From Desulfovibrio desulfuricans (GTDB taxonomy: Bacteria; Desulfobacterota; Desulfovibrionia; Desulfovibrionales; Desulfovibrionaceae), in the NCBI RefSeq assembly GCF_004801255.1, contig NZ_CP036295.1:2380001-2444000 (forward strand): a stretch of 64,000 bases of DNA. The letters run 5' to 3'. Position 1 is the stretch's first letter. Each line of letters starts with the position of its first letter. A program made the position numbers and the translations under genes. This document shows positions 35,006 through 43,778 of this stretch, piece by piece. A model generated the notes under the pieces. That model was not told where the DNA came from. It worked only from the letters and a program-made list of their open reading frames with translations, and ran no database searches.

Positions 35006-35629
35006 ATGAAAGTTCTGATGATCAACGGCAGCCCGCACCCCAAGGGCTGCACCTTTACCGCGCTGTCCACCGTGGCCGCGCAGCTTGAAAAAAACGGCGT
35101 TGAAACAAAGCTGCTCCAGCTGGGCGCAAAACCCATCCAGTGCTGTATTGCCTGCGGCAAATGCAAGGATACCGGGCATTGCGTCTTTAACGCCGACCAC
35201 GTCAACGAGGCCATCGACCAGCTGCGCGAGGCCGACGGCTTGGTGGTGGGTTCGCCAGTGTACTACGCGGGCCCCAACGGCGGCATCACGTCCTTTCTTG
35301 ACCGCATGTTCTTTTTCAAATCCGGCAGCTACGCCTTCAAGCCCGCCGCCGCTGTGGTGAGCTGCCGCCGTGGCGGGGCCAGCGCCTCTTTTGACCGGCT
35401 CAACAAGTACTTTACCATCGCGCGCATGCCTGTGGTGTCTTCGCAATACTGGAACGCCGTGCACGGCAATACGCCGGATGAAGTCATGCAGGACAAGGAA
35501 GGTCTGCAGATCATGCGCGCTCTGGGCGACAACATGGCCTGGCTGCTCAAGTGCATTGCGGCAGGCAAGGCCGCTGGCGTGGCAACGCCCACGCCCGAGG
35601 CCTGGGAACCAACCAACTTTATCCGCTAG
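35006..35629 (+). CDS. Iron-sulfur flavoprotein / NADPH-dependent FMN reductase family
   Basis: The 207-residue flavodoxin-like protein begins MKVLMINGSPHPKGCTFTAL with the FMN-phosphate loop. It then has a compact cysteine motif CCIACGKCKDTGHC that binds a [4Fe-4S] cluster in related iron-sulfur flavoproteins. SPVYYAGPNGGITSFLDR is the second FMN-binding loop. Such proteins carry electrons from ferredoxin or NADPH to various acceptors. A strong AAAGGAG site supports the start. It is a single-gene unit closed by a terminator. Confidence 0.88.
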   Translation: MKVLMINGSPHPKGCTFTALSTVAAQLEKNGVETKLLQLGAKPIQCCIACGKCKDTGHCVFNADHVNEAIDQLREADGLVVGSPVYYAGPNGGITSFLDRMFFFKSGSYAFKPAAAVVSCRRGGASASFDRLNKYFTIARMPVVSSQYWNAVHGNTPDEVMQDKEGLQIMRALGDNMAWLLKCIAAGKAAGVATPTPEAWEPTNFIR

Positions 35630-35727
35630 CGCGGGTGCAAACCGGGGCACGGCAAACGCCCCGGCGCAGTCTGTCGCGCACCCCGCCCGCCGCACAGTAG
35701 GCAGCGCCAGCAGACAGTGCCCCACAG

Positions 35728-35770
35728 ACAGGGCCGTCCGAGGGATCACCCCGGGCGGCCCTGTCTTTTT
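35728..35770 (+). terminator. Intrinsic terminator after flavoprotein gene
   Basis: 13-base arms (35728-35740 and 35752-35764, one G-U pair) with an 11-base loop are followed by CTTTTT. Confidence 0.8.
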
Positions 35771-36121
35771 CTGCTCCGCCAGAGCTGTCTTTGCCGCCCC
35801 CAAAATAAAAAACTACGTAGCCAAGGGTTGGCCCGTCGCCGGTGCGGATCGGCATCGGGCAGTCGGCGCGTCGGCCTGGATAAAACTGTCATATGCAACG
35901 CTGCGACAAAACTGCGCAATAGTTTTTAAATAACGGAGGCAGTATTTCTGCGAGGAGCATCGACCGGTTGCTGACAAATACACTTAACCCGACAATATAC
36001 GTCTGCATAACACAATATAACAGCGATAATTTGACACAAATTGCACAATATTATACATAATAATACTGCAAAATTTGATTAATATGTAACTATTAAATGT
36101 ATAATAAAAATGATTGTGATT

Positions 36122-36145
36122 TTTTTTACATAGTATTTTTTACAT
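36122..36145 (+). repeat. Direct repeat TTTTTTACAT, two copies
   Basis: Copies at 36122-36131 and 36136-36145 are 14 bases apart in the AT-rich region. They may be a protein-binding site or simply biased composition. Confidence 0.5.
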
Positions 36146-36271
36146 CGCATACCGCTTCCATCGGCTCAACATCCATTAAATAAGTACAAAGATTGATCAA
36201 CCATTCAATAATATATTGTTGCCAGCAACTTGTACATCTGGCATTCTTCGCGCAATTGTTTATTTTGCATG

Positions 36272-36317
36272 GCCCAAGGTTGCCGCACCTAATCTCTGGA
36301 GCGCCCAAGGTTGCCGC
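36272..36317 (+). repeat. 15-bp direct repeat upstream of fumarase
   Basis: GCCCAAGGTTGCCGC occurs exactly at 36272-36286 and again at 36303-36317, 31 bases apart (three helical turns). The spacing suits two regulator molecules on one face of the DNA. It lies about 175 bases before the fumarase ATG. Confidence 0.75.
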
Positions 36318-36490
36318 GTGCATGGCCGCCCCGGCAAGGGCGGCGACAGCCCCAAGGTCAATAGGGCAAGGCGTTAATATTTACTGGCAGTTACACGCTA
36401 ATTCGCACATCATGTGCTGGCTGAATATTGAGCGGATCTGGCAGGGCCACCCCCGGATCACAGCAATCATTGCCGCATAAAGAGGATGCC

Positions 36491-37336
36491 ATGAAGGAAA
36501 TCAGTGTTGAAGACATCGCCCGCGCCATTGCCGATCTGGCGGTACGCGCCTGTTGCCACCTGCCGCAGGACATGGTGGACGGCATGCGCAGGGCGCACCA
36601 GACGGAGCCCTCGCCCGTTGGCAAAAACATTCTTGAACAACTGCTGGAAAATGCCTCCATCGCCGCCAACGACGGTATTCCCATCTGTCAGGACACCGGC
36701 CTTGCCGTGATTTTTGCCGACGTGGGACAGGATGTGCGCATCGTGGGCGGCGCGTTTGAAGACGCTGTCAACGAAGGCGTGCGCCGCGGCTATGTGGACG
36801 GCTACCTGCGCAAATCGTGCGTGGCCGAGCCGCTTTTTGAGCGCAAAAACACGCGCGACAACACCCCTGCCGTCATCCACACCCGCCTCGTGCCCGGCGA
36901 TGCGCTGCGTCTGCGGCTGGCCCCCAAGGGCGCGGGCTCAGAAAACAAGAGCGTGGTAAAAATGCTTGTGCCTGCCGACGGCATTGAAGGCGTGCGCAAG
37001 GTTGTGCTTGACGCCGTGCTGGCCGCCGGCCCCAACTCGTGCCCACCCATGGTGGTGGGCGTGGGCCTTGGCGGCACCATGGAGATGGCCGCCATCTGCG
37101 CCAAACGCGCCGCCGCCCGCGACCTCGAAAGCCGCAACCACGATCCGCGATACGCGGCATTTGAAGAAGAACTGCTTGAGCTTATCAACAAGACCGGCAT
37201 TGGCCCCCAGGGCCTTGGCGGGCTGACTACGGCGCTCAAGGTGCATGTGGAATGGGCCCCCACCCACATCGCCTCGCTGCCTGTGGCCGTTAACATCAAC
37301 TGCCACGCGGCGCGTCACGCCGAAGTTACCCTGTAG
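36491..37336 (+). CDS. Class I fumarate hydratase, alpha subunit (two-subunit type)
   Basis: The 281-residue protein is the N-terminal half of the iron-sulfur-dependent fumarases, which interconvert fumarate and malate. Cluster cysteines are in IPICQDTGLAV, PNSCPPMVVG and INCHAARH. ENKSVVKML and GVGLGGTMEMA match the family. L-tartrate dehydratase alpha is similar, but the neighbouring frdCAB genes favour fumarase. An AGAGGA site sets the start at 36491. The beta subunit follows after ten bases. Confidence 0.92.
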   Translation: MKEISVEDIARAIADLAVRACCHLPQDMVDGMRRAHQTEPSPVGKNILEQLLENASIAANDGIPICQDTGLAVIFADVGQDVRIVGGAFEDAVNEGVRRGYVDGYLRKSCVAEPLFERKNTRDNTPAVIHTRLVPGDALRLRLAPKGAGSENKSVVKMLVPADGIEGVRKVVLDAVLAAGPNSCPPMVVGVGLGGTMEMAAICAKRAAARDLESRNHDPRYAAFEEELLELINKTGIGPQGLGGLTTALKVHVEWAPTHIASLPVAVNINCHAARHAEVTL

Positions 37337-37346
37337 GAGGCCGCCC

Positions 37347-37910
37347 ATGTCCGAAACCCAGATGAAAAAAATTCGCGCCCCTTTTGACGATGCCACCGCG
37401 CGCTCGCTGCGGGCGGGCGACCGGGTGCTTATTTCAGGCACTATTCTTGCCGCGCGCGATGCGGCCCACAAACGGCTGGTGGAAACCCTGGACAAGGGCG
37501 ACCCCCTGCCCGTGGATCTCAAGGGCGCTGTCGTCTACTACGTGGGGCCAAGCCCCGCCAAACCCGGCCAGGTCATCGGCGCAGCCGGGCCCACCACGTC
37601 GGGCCGCATGGACGCCTATACCCCACGGCTGCTCGCTCAGGGGCTCAAAGGCATGATCGGCAAGGGCTACCGCAAGCCTGAAGTGGTGGAAGCCATGAAA
37701 AAGCACGGCGTGCCCTACCTTGCCGCCGTGGGCGGGGCCGGTGCGCTTATTGCCCGCAGCATCAAAAAATACACCGTGCTCGCCTACGAAGACCTGGGGC
37801 CGGAAGCCGTGGCCGCCATGGAGGTGGAGGACTTTCCCGCCATTGTCGTCATCGACAGCACTGGCGACAACTACTACGAAACCGGGCAGGCTCCCTACAG
37901 ACGCTCCTGA
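37347..37910 (+). CDS. Class I fumarate hydratase, beta subunit
   Basis: The 187-residue protein is the C-terminal half of the two-subunit fumarase. It contains the swivelling domain with GDRVLISGTILAARDAAHKR and the active-site segment AAGPTTSGRMDAYTPRLL, plus GKGYRKPEV and AAVGGAGALIA. A near-perfect AGGAGG precedes the ATG. It forms the holoenzyme with the alpha subunit, feeding fumarate to the reductase downstream. Confidence 0.93.
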   Translation: MSETQMKKIRAPFDDATARSLRAGDRVLISGTILAARDAAHKRLVETLDKGDPLPVDLKGAVVYYVGPSPAKPGQVIGAAGPTTSGRMDAYTPRLLAQGLKGMIGKGYRKPEVVEAMKKHGVPYLAAVGGAGALIARSIKKYTVLAYEDLGPEAVAAMEVEDFPAIVVIDSTGDNYYETGQAPYRRS

Positions 37911-37947
37911 CCCCTGACACGCCGGTTTGCAGCCCAATGCCGAGACA

Positions 37948-37971
37948 GGCGCGGCTTAGCCGCGCCGTTTT
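37948..37971 (+). terminator. Terminator between fumarase and frdCAB
   Basis: GGCGCGGC and GCCGCGCC pair around a 3-base loop and are followed by GTTTT. It separates the fumarase pair from frdC, although partial read-through is possible. Confidence 0.75.
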
Positions 37972-38002
37972 ATAATGCCTGACACATTATGAAGGAGTTG
38001 GT

Positions 38003-38632
38003 ATGGCCTTAAGCAGATCCCCTGTCGACGCCCGAACCCGCCTGGACTTCTGGCAAGCGGCCTCGGGCGCGGTGTTGGCGCTTTTTGTGTGCGTGCATCT
38101 GGTGCTCGAAGGAACTGTCGTTATCAGCCCTGCGCTGACCAACGGCATTGCATGGCTGCTCGAAGTGACCATGCTGGCGCAGGTGGCGGCCCCCGTCATC
38201 GTGCTGCTGATCCTGTTTCACTTTTACATCGCCGCCCGCAAAATGCCCTTTCGGGCCAACGAGCTGGGCGTCTTTGTGCAACACAGCAAAGGCCTCAGGG
38301 AACTGGATACCTGGCTGTGGCTGGTGCAGGTGTTTACGGCCATTATCATACTTGCCGGCGCCTTCTACCATGTGTACAGCGTCATGACCGACCTGCCCAT
38401 CAATGCGGCGGGCAGCGCCAAGCGCCTGCACTCGGGCTGGCTGGCCTTTTACGTGTTCTTTTTGCCCTGCGTCATTCTGCATACGGGCATCGGCGCGTAC
38501 CGCCTGGCCGTCAAATTCGGCCTGTGCGTCAAGGCCACGCGCGCCGCATGGCGCAAGTGGACCTGGGTTGTCATGGGCTGTTATCTTTTGCTCGGCGCGG
38601 CGGCTCTGACCCGCGTGTGGTTTCTGGGATAG
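38003..38632 (+). CDS. frdC: Fumarate reductase di-heme cytochrome b subunit FrdC
   Basis: FrdC anchors the complex in the membrane and oxidises menaquinol. The 209-residue protein has five transmembrane helices. Four histidines (His32, His73, His123, His160) align with the heme ligands 44, 93, 143 and 182 of Wolinella FrdC. Glu54 keeps the 22-residue spacing from the first His, like the menaquinol-site Glu66. The position equivalent to Wolinella Glu180, two before the last His, is Ile158. The ribosome-binding site is AAGGAG. The order C-A-B matches Wolinella-type reductases. Confidence 0.94.
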   Translation: MALSRSPVDARTRLDFWQAASGAVLALFVCVHLVLEGTVVISPALTNGIAWLLEVTMLAQVAAPVIVLLILFHFYIAARKMPFRANELGVFVQHSKGLRELDTWLWLVQVFTAIIILAGAFYHVYSVMTDLPINAAGSAKRLHSGWLAFYVFFLPCVILHTGIGAYRLAVKFGLCVKATRAAWRKWTWVVMGCYLLLGAAALTRVWFLG

Positions 38633-38641
38633 GGGGTGCGT

Positions 38642-40498
38642 ATGCGAGTTTTTGAAAGTGATGTTCTTTGCATAGGCGCCGGCCTGGCCGGGGAACGCGT
38701 GGCAGTGGAAGCGGCCCAGGCCGGGTTCAGCGTTATCTGTCTTTCGCTCGTGCCGCCCAAGCGGTCGCACTCGTCCGCCGCCATGGGCGGCATGCAGGCG
38801 GCCCTTGGCAACTCCATCATGGGCGAGGGCGACTGCCCCGAGGTGCACTTTACCGATACCGTAAAAGGCTCTGACTGGGGCTGCGATCAGGAAGTGGCCC
38901 GCCTGTTTGCCGAAACCGGCCCCATCGCCATGCGCGAGATGGCCTGGATGGGCGTGCCGTGGAGCCGAGTCGTACCCGGCGAGCACACCTACTACAAGGG
39001 CGGCAAACCGTTTCAGGCTACGGAAAAATCTGAAAACGAGGGGCTTATCCACTCGCGCGCCTTTGGCGGCACGGCCAAATGGCGCACCTGCTATACCTCG
39101 GACGGCACGGGCCATGCAGTGCTGTTTACCCTCGACAACCGTCTGCTGCAGCTGGGCGTGGACATGCACGACCGCATGCAGGCCGAGGCCCTGATCCACG
39201 ACGGCCAGCGCTGCATGGGCTGCGTTGCCCGCGACCTGCGCACCGGCGAGCTGGTGGGCTATTTTGCCAAGGCGACCCTCATCGCCACGGGCGGCTATGG
39301 CCGCATCTACCGCGCCACCACCAACGCCATCATCTGTGACGGCGGCGGCCAGATTACCGCGCTTGAAACCGGCGTTGTGCCCCTTGGCAACATGGAGGCC
39401 GTGCAGTTTCACCCCACGGGCACGGTGCCCACCGACATTCTGGTCACAGAAGGCTGCCGGGGCGACGGCGGAACACTGCTCGACGTCAACGAATACCGCT
39501 TTATGCCCGACTACGAGCCGGAAAAGGCCGAGCTTGCCTCGCGCGACGTTGTATCGCGCCGCATGACCGAGCACATGCGCAAGGGGTTTGGCGTGCCAAG
39601 CCCTTACGGCGAGCATCTGTGGCTCGACATCCGCCACCTGGGCGAAAAACACATCACCACCAACCTGCGTGAAGTGTACGACATTTCCACGCACTTTCTG
39701 GGCGTCAACCCCATCCACCAGCTTATCCCGGTACGGCCCACCCAGCACTACAGCATGGGCGGCGTGCGCATCAACAAGGACGGCCACGCCTACGGGCTGC
39801 AGGGGCTGTTCTCTGCTGGCGAGGCGGCCTGCTGGGACATGCACGGCTTCAACCGCCTGGGCGGCAACTCGCTGGCCGAGACTATCGTTTCGGGCCGCAT
39901 TGTCGGCGCAAAGCTTGTGGAATTTTTGCAGGGTTACGAAACCGTGTTCTCCACCCAGTCCATGAAAGACGCCGCCCTTACGGTCAAGGGGCGCATAGCA
40001 GCCCTGCTGCGCGGCACGGGCGACGATTGCTACACCCTGCGCAACGCCATGCAGGACACAATGATGGAGCACGTGGGCATTTTCCGTAACGGCAAGGATC
40101 TGGAAGCGGGCGTGGCCAAGCTGCAGGAACTGCTTGAGCGCAGCAAAAACATGCGCCTGGCGAGCGGCAACATCCCCGGCCCCAACGGCGAGCTTTCCAT
40201 GGCGCTGCGCGTGCCCGGCATGCTCAAGCTGGCCCTGTGCACCGCCTACGGCGCGCTGATGCGCACCGAAAGCCGCGGCGCCCATGCCCGCGAGGACTAC
40301 CCCGAGCGCAACGACCAGCAGTGGCTCAACCGTACCCTGGCATACTGGAAGGAGGGCGACACCCTGCCCACCCTCAGGTACGAACCGGCAACGCCTTTCT
40401 ACATTCTGCCCCCCGGAGACCGTGGCTACGGCGGCGGCAAGATCATCACCGCCGATATCAGCGCTGAAAAAATAGTGCCCTACGCGCAACAGGGGTAA
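38642..40498 (+). CDS. frdA: Fumarate reductase flavoprotein subunit FrdA
   Basis: FrdA is the FAD subunit that reduces fumarate to succinate at the cytoplasmic or periplasmic face of the complex; no signal peptide is present, so the cytoplasm is expected. The 618 residues have GAGLAG near the N-terminus and His43 in KRSHSSAAMGG, the site of covalent FAD attachment at the same number as in Wolinella. Other motifs are FHPTGTVPT, EGCRGDGG, RPTQHYSMGGV and GFNRLGGNSL. The start at 38642 follows AGGGGG. It lies ten bases after frdC. Confidence 0.96.
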   Translation: MRVFESDVLCIGAGLAGERVAVEAAQAGFSVICLSLVPPKRSHSSAAMGGMQAALGNSIMGEGDCPEVHFTDTVKGSDWGCDQEVARLFAETGPIAMREMAWMGVPWSRVVPGEHTYYKGGKPFQATEKSENEGLIHSRAFGGTAKWRTCYTSDGTGHAVLFTLDNRLLQLGVDMHDRMQAEALIHDGQRCMGCVARDLRTGELVGYFAKATLIATGGYGRIYRATTNAIICDGGGQITALETGVVPLGNMEAVQFHPTGTVPTDILVTEGCRGDGGTLLDVNEYRFMPDYEPEKAELASRDVVSRRMTEHMRKGFGVPSPYGEHLWLDIRHLGEKHITTNLREVYDISTHFLGVNPIHQLIPVRPTQHYSMGGVRINKDGHAYGLQGLFSAGEAACWDMHGFNRLGGNSLAETIVSGRIVGAKLVEFLQGYETVFSTQSMKDAALTVKGRIAALLRGTGDDCYTLRNAMQDTMMEHVGIFRNGKDLEAGVAKLQELLERSKNMRLASGNIPGPNGELSMALRVPGMLKLALCTAYGALMRTESRGAHAREDYPERNDQQWLNRTLAYWKEGDTLPTLRYEPATPFYILPPGDRGYGGGKIITADISAEKIVPYAQQG

Positions 40499-40508
40499 GG
40501 AGAGCCAC

Positions 40509-41285
40509 ATGGGACGCAATCTGACATTCGAGATATTCCGCTACAATCCGCTGGATTCGCTCTCGCAGCCCCACATGCAGACCTTCCAGCTCGAAGAGCA
40601 CAACAGCATGACGCTGTTTATCGCCCTGAACATGATCCGCGAAACGCAGGACGCCTCGCTGCAGTTTGATTTTTGCTGCCGCGCCGGCATCTGCGGCTCA
40701 TGCGGCATGGTTATCAACGGGCGGCCCGGCCTGGCCTGCCACACGCAGACCCGGGACCTGCCAAACCACATCACCCTGCATCCGCTGCCGGTGTTCAAGC
40801 TTTTGGGAGATCTGTCAGTAGATACGGGCACATGGTTTCGCAATGTGGGCACCAAGATCGAATCGTGGATACACACCACCAAGGAATTCGACCCCACAGC
40901 GCAGGAAGACCGTATGAGCAACGAGCTGGCTACCCAGATATTCGAGCTCGACCGCTGCATAGAATGCGGCTGCTGCGTGGCCGCCTGCGGCACCGCCCGC
41001 ATGCGCGAAGACTTTATTGGCGCAACCGCCATCAACCGCATGGCGCGCTTTTATATCGACCCGCGCGACAACCGCACCCCGGCCGATTACTATGAACTGA
41101 TCGGCGACGACAACGGCGTATTCGGCTGCATGGGCCTGCTGGCCTGCGACAACGTCTGCCCCAAGCAGCTGCCGCTGCAGGACCAGCTGGGCATCATGCG
41201 CCGCATGGTGACCATGGAATCGGTACGCGGCATCCTGCCGGAGTTTATCCGTAAAAAAATGCAAGGCTGCGGCTGTTCCAAATAG
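40509..41285 (+). CDS. frdB: Fumarate reductase iron-sulfur subunit FrdB
   Basis: FrdB relays electrons from the hemes to FAD through three clusters. The 258 residues have the [2Fe-2S] motif CRAGICGSCGM with a later Cys in LACHTQ. The [4Fe-4S] motif is CIECGCCVAAC, and the last group is in GLLACDNVCPKQ. Start is supported by AAGGAG. It closes the frdCAB operon. Confidence 0.96.
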   Translation: MGRNLTFEIFRYNPLDSLSQPHMQTFQLEEHNSMTLFIALNMIRETQDASLQFDFCCRAGICGSCGMVINGRPGLACHTQTRDLPNHITLHPLPVFKLLGDLSVDTGTWFRNVGTKIESWIHTTKEFDPTAQEDRMSNELATQIFELDRCIECGCCVAACGTARMREDFIGATAINRMARFYIDPRDNRTPADYYELIGDDNGVFGCMGLLACDNVCPKQLPLQDQLGIMRRMVTMESVRGILPEFIRKKMQGCGCSK

Positions 41286-41312
41286 CCACGGCAGCACCCG
41301 ACATCAACCGGT

Positions 41313-41339
41313 CGCCCGAACCCCGCAAGGGTTCGGGCG
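41313..41339 (+). terminator. Hairpin after frdB
   Basis: Perfect 11-base arms (41313-41323, 41329-41339) with a 5-base loop sit 28 bases past the frdB stop. No T-run follows, so it may act as an RNA end-protecting hairpin instead of an intrinsic terminator. Confidence 0.55.
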
Positions 41340-41607
41340 GCGCTGCAGGCAAACCCGCTCAACAGCCGCGCACACCGCATTTTCCATAGCCTGCCCGGTA
41401 TATTCCCGACCTCATGCCTTGGCTTCCACCATGTTATAGGCTATACCTAACGGCAAGTCATAGCTGCATGATCAGACTATCATTTACGATTTCTTAACCT
41501 GTACAGCAGCATTGGTGCGGTAAAAAACATTTTGCCGACGCGCGCCGCGCTGACTGTTCATGCAGTCACAACTTTGGGGTTATTGGGTCTACAATAACGA
41601 CAGGATG

Positions 41608-41635
41608 TTGCTCCAAGGCGCACCCTGCATATACA
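41608..41635 (+). promoter_or_regulatory. Possible promoter of the GGDEF gene
   Basis: TTGCTC at 41608-41613 and TATACA at 41630-41635 have a 16-base spacer, 74 bases ahead of the ATG. Confidence 0.3.
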
Positions 41636-41709
41636 CGTCATTGGGCATTTTATGACGCCGCGCCCCTGCCCGCCAGAGCGCGGCACGCTTTTACGCTTCG
41701 GGATTTTTC

Positions 41710-43635
41710 ATGCACAAGAACTACGCGTTCAGAACCAATTTTTTTATCTGTCTGATCATCATTGTCGGCTTTTCCGTCACATCTGTAATCAGCTATCGCT
41801 CCAACATGGATACGCTGAAAAAAGAAGCAGAAAGTGTAACGCGTCTTGCTTCTGAAGGCATGATGTACCAGATTGATGCTATTTTTGCGCAATCCATACA
41901 CGTTTCGCTGACCATGGCTCACGACAGTTTTTTGATAAACTTTCTTTCCAAAGAAAAAGAAAATCTCGAAGACCCTTCGTATACGCAAAATATCAAAGAA
42001 TACCTTGCCGCATACAGAAAAAAGTACGACTACGATTCTGTCTTCCTTGTCTCCATGCAGACAGACAGGTACTACAACTTTACAGGCGTTGACAGGATAG
42101 TTGACCACTCCGCGCCTGAAAACAAATGGGTGCGCGCGTTTGCTGCCGCCAATAATGAATTTTCGCTGAATATCGACAATGATAAAGCCGATCATGACAC
42201 CATCACAGTTTTTGTAAACTGCAGTGTAAAAAACAAAGACAATAAAATTGTGGGCATCGTGGGCGTCGGCTTTAGGGTAAACACCGTCCAGGCCATGCTC
42301 ACCAAGTACGAGCAGCAGTTTGCGGTCAAAACATACCTTGTGAACGACAACGGCGCTGTGCAGATATCATCCTCCGGGCATGCCGCCGCTGATTCGCGCA
42401 TGTTTGCCACGCAGGCCTTTGCCGCAGCCAAAAAGAACCTGCAAAAAAACAGCTCGGACTGTTCGGATCTCTGGTACTCCGGCAACGGGGCGGACGGCTA
42501 CGCCGTAACACGCTACCTGCCTGCCCCAAACATGTACCTTGTCACTGACAAAAACACCTCAGAGATCATCAAGCAGATCAGAATAAAATACTATACTGGC
42601 GCTGTTATTGTCTTTGTTACAATGTTAATAGTCATCTTGATTGTAACAACAATAATTCGCAGATATAAAACAAAAATCGTATCTCTTACCATTGCTGAAG
42701 AACTGAAATACCACGCCATACTTCAAAACGCCACTTCGCAGATCTATGACAGCATTATAGAATTTGACATTACCAACGATATTGCCTGCGGCGAAGGCAC
42801 AAAACGCTTTTTGCAGCAACTTGGCCTCAAGCCCGGCACGTCGTACAGCGCCATGCTGCAAACCATCGTGACCAAACATATTCACCCGGACCATGCCGCG
42901 CTGTTTATGCAGACATTCAGCCCTGATTCTGTACGTACTGCGCTTGAAATGCAGTGCAACAAGCTGAGCTGCGACTTTTTGTATGCCGGCAAAAACGGGG
43001 AATACATATGGTACCGGGAAACAGGCTATGTGCTGCGCTGGGCGGAAAACGACTCCATCCACATCGTCATTTGCCGCCAGAATATCGACAAGGACAAAAA
43101 ACAGGAACTCAACCTGCAGGAAATGGCGCTAAAGGACGGCCTCACTGGCCTTTACAACAAAATGACCACCCAGAGCCTCATCGAAACGCGCCTTGCTGAA
43201 TACCAGTACGGCAAGGGCATCCTTGCCATGATCATGCTCGACATCGACAACTTTAAGGAGCTCAACGATTCGCTTGGTCATGTGGTCGGCGACAGGATTA
43301 TCCAGGAATTCGCGCACGGCATCAGCGCCGGTTTTGAGGCAAAAGACATCATTGGCCGCGTTGGCGGCGACGAATTTGTGGTGCTTACCCTTCAGCAGAG
43401 CGAAGGAGCGCTGCTCGACAAGCTGGAGGAGTTCAGCCGCAGCATCCGCGCCGCGTCTTTTGGCGGCGACGGACGCTACCATCTGGCGGCAAGCATGGGA
43501 GTGGCCATTTTTCCGCAGCACGGAACAACCTTCAGCGATCTGTACGCCAGGGCCGACGCAGCTCTCTACCGCGCAAAGCAGGGTGGCAAGGACACCTTTG
43601 TTTTTTTTGAAAACACCCCTGCCGCCGTCAGCTGA
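41710..43635 (+). CDS. dCache-PAS-GGDEF diguanylate cyclase
   Basis: The 641-residue membrane sensor has a first transmembrane helix (residues ~10-30) and a periplasmic dCache-like sensing domain (about 40-290). A second helix follows (VIVFVTMLIVILIVTTII), then a PAS-like segment (about 330-465) and a C-terminal GGDEF domain with intact GGDEF at 552-556. The cyclase should make cyclic di-GMP. The RxxD inhibitory site appears absent, since the position reads EAKD. Base use is visibly more AT-rich than in neighbours, which hints at horizontal transfer or different selection. The ligand is unknown. Confidence 0.9.
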   Translation: MHKNYAFRTNFFICLIIIVGFSVTSVISYRSNMDTLKKEAESVTRLASEGMMYQIDAIFAQSIHVSLTMAHDSFLINFLSKEKENLEDPSYTQNIKEYLAAYRKKYDYDSVFLVSMQTDRYYNFTGVDRIVDHSAPENKWVRAFAAANNEFSLNIDNDKADHDTITVFVNCSVKNKDNKIVGIVGVGFRVNTVQAMLTKYEQQFAVKTYLVNDNGAVQISSSGHAAADSRMFATQAFAAAKKNLQKNSSDCSDLWYSGNGADGYAVTRYLPAPNMYLVTDKNTSEIIKQIRIKYYTGAVIVFVTMLIVILIVTTIIRRYKTKIVSLTIAEELKYHAILQNATSQIYDSIIEFDITNDIACGEGTKRFLQQLGLKPGTSYSAMLQTIVTKHIHPDHAALFMQTFSPDSVRTALEMQCNKLSCDFLYAGKNGEYIWYRETGYVLRWAENDSIHIVICRQNIDKDKKQELNLQEMALKDGLTGLYNKMTTQSLIETRLAEYQYGKGILAMIMLDIDNFKELNDSLGHVVGDRIIQEFAHGISAGFEAKDIIGRVGGDEFVVLTLQQSEGALLDKLEEFSRSIRAASFGGDGRYHLAASMGVAIFPQHGTTFSDLYARADAALYRAKQGGKDTFVFFENTPAAVS

Positions 43636-43778
43636 CAACGCGCTGGCGCATAGCGCCGGTTTGCCCAAACAGCCCCGAGGCCCCGGCAGAGCCCGCCGCT
43701 CGCGACAAACTATGGCTGCTGCCGGTTGCGGCGCGAGGGCCCCCACCCGGGCGCTCCGGATGCGCACGGCAGAGCCCG

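Larger units (their letters stand above)
35771..36490. other. Long AT-rich leader region upstream of fumarase
   Basis: This is the longest gene-free stretch in the window: 861 bases separate the flavoprotein stop from the fumarase start, the first part of which holds a terminator. The core (about 35930-36260) is strikingly AT-rich against a GC-rich background. It contains several promoter-like elements (TTGACA at 36031 with TATACA at 36052; TTGATT at 36075 with TATAAT at 36100), paired TTTTTTACAT repeats and a 15-base direct repeat. Short frames here have no coding signature. It is best read as a large regulatory region, possibly for anaerobic control of fumarase and fumarate reductase. Confidence 0.6.
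41286..41709. other. Intergenic region between frdB and the GGDEF gene
   Basis: About 424 bases. It begins with a hairpin at 41313-41339 and ends with a possible promoter at 41608-41635. The middle is moderately AT-rich with no supported gene. Confidence 0.4.

Noticed and set aside
36193..36480. 95-codon frame in the gap before fumarase
   Set aside because: It has no ribosome-binding site or recognisable motif and crosses the repeat region, so it is better explained as non-coding.
38009..40519. Very long open frame (836 codons) on the minus strand opposite frdC and frdA
   Set aside because: It is exactly antisense to two well-recognised genes and has the low-complexity His/Gly/Ala-rich text produced by high-GC codon bias. 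No motif was seen.
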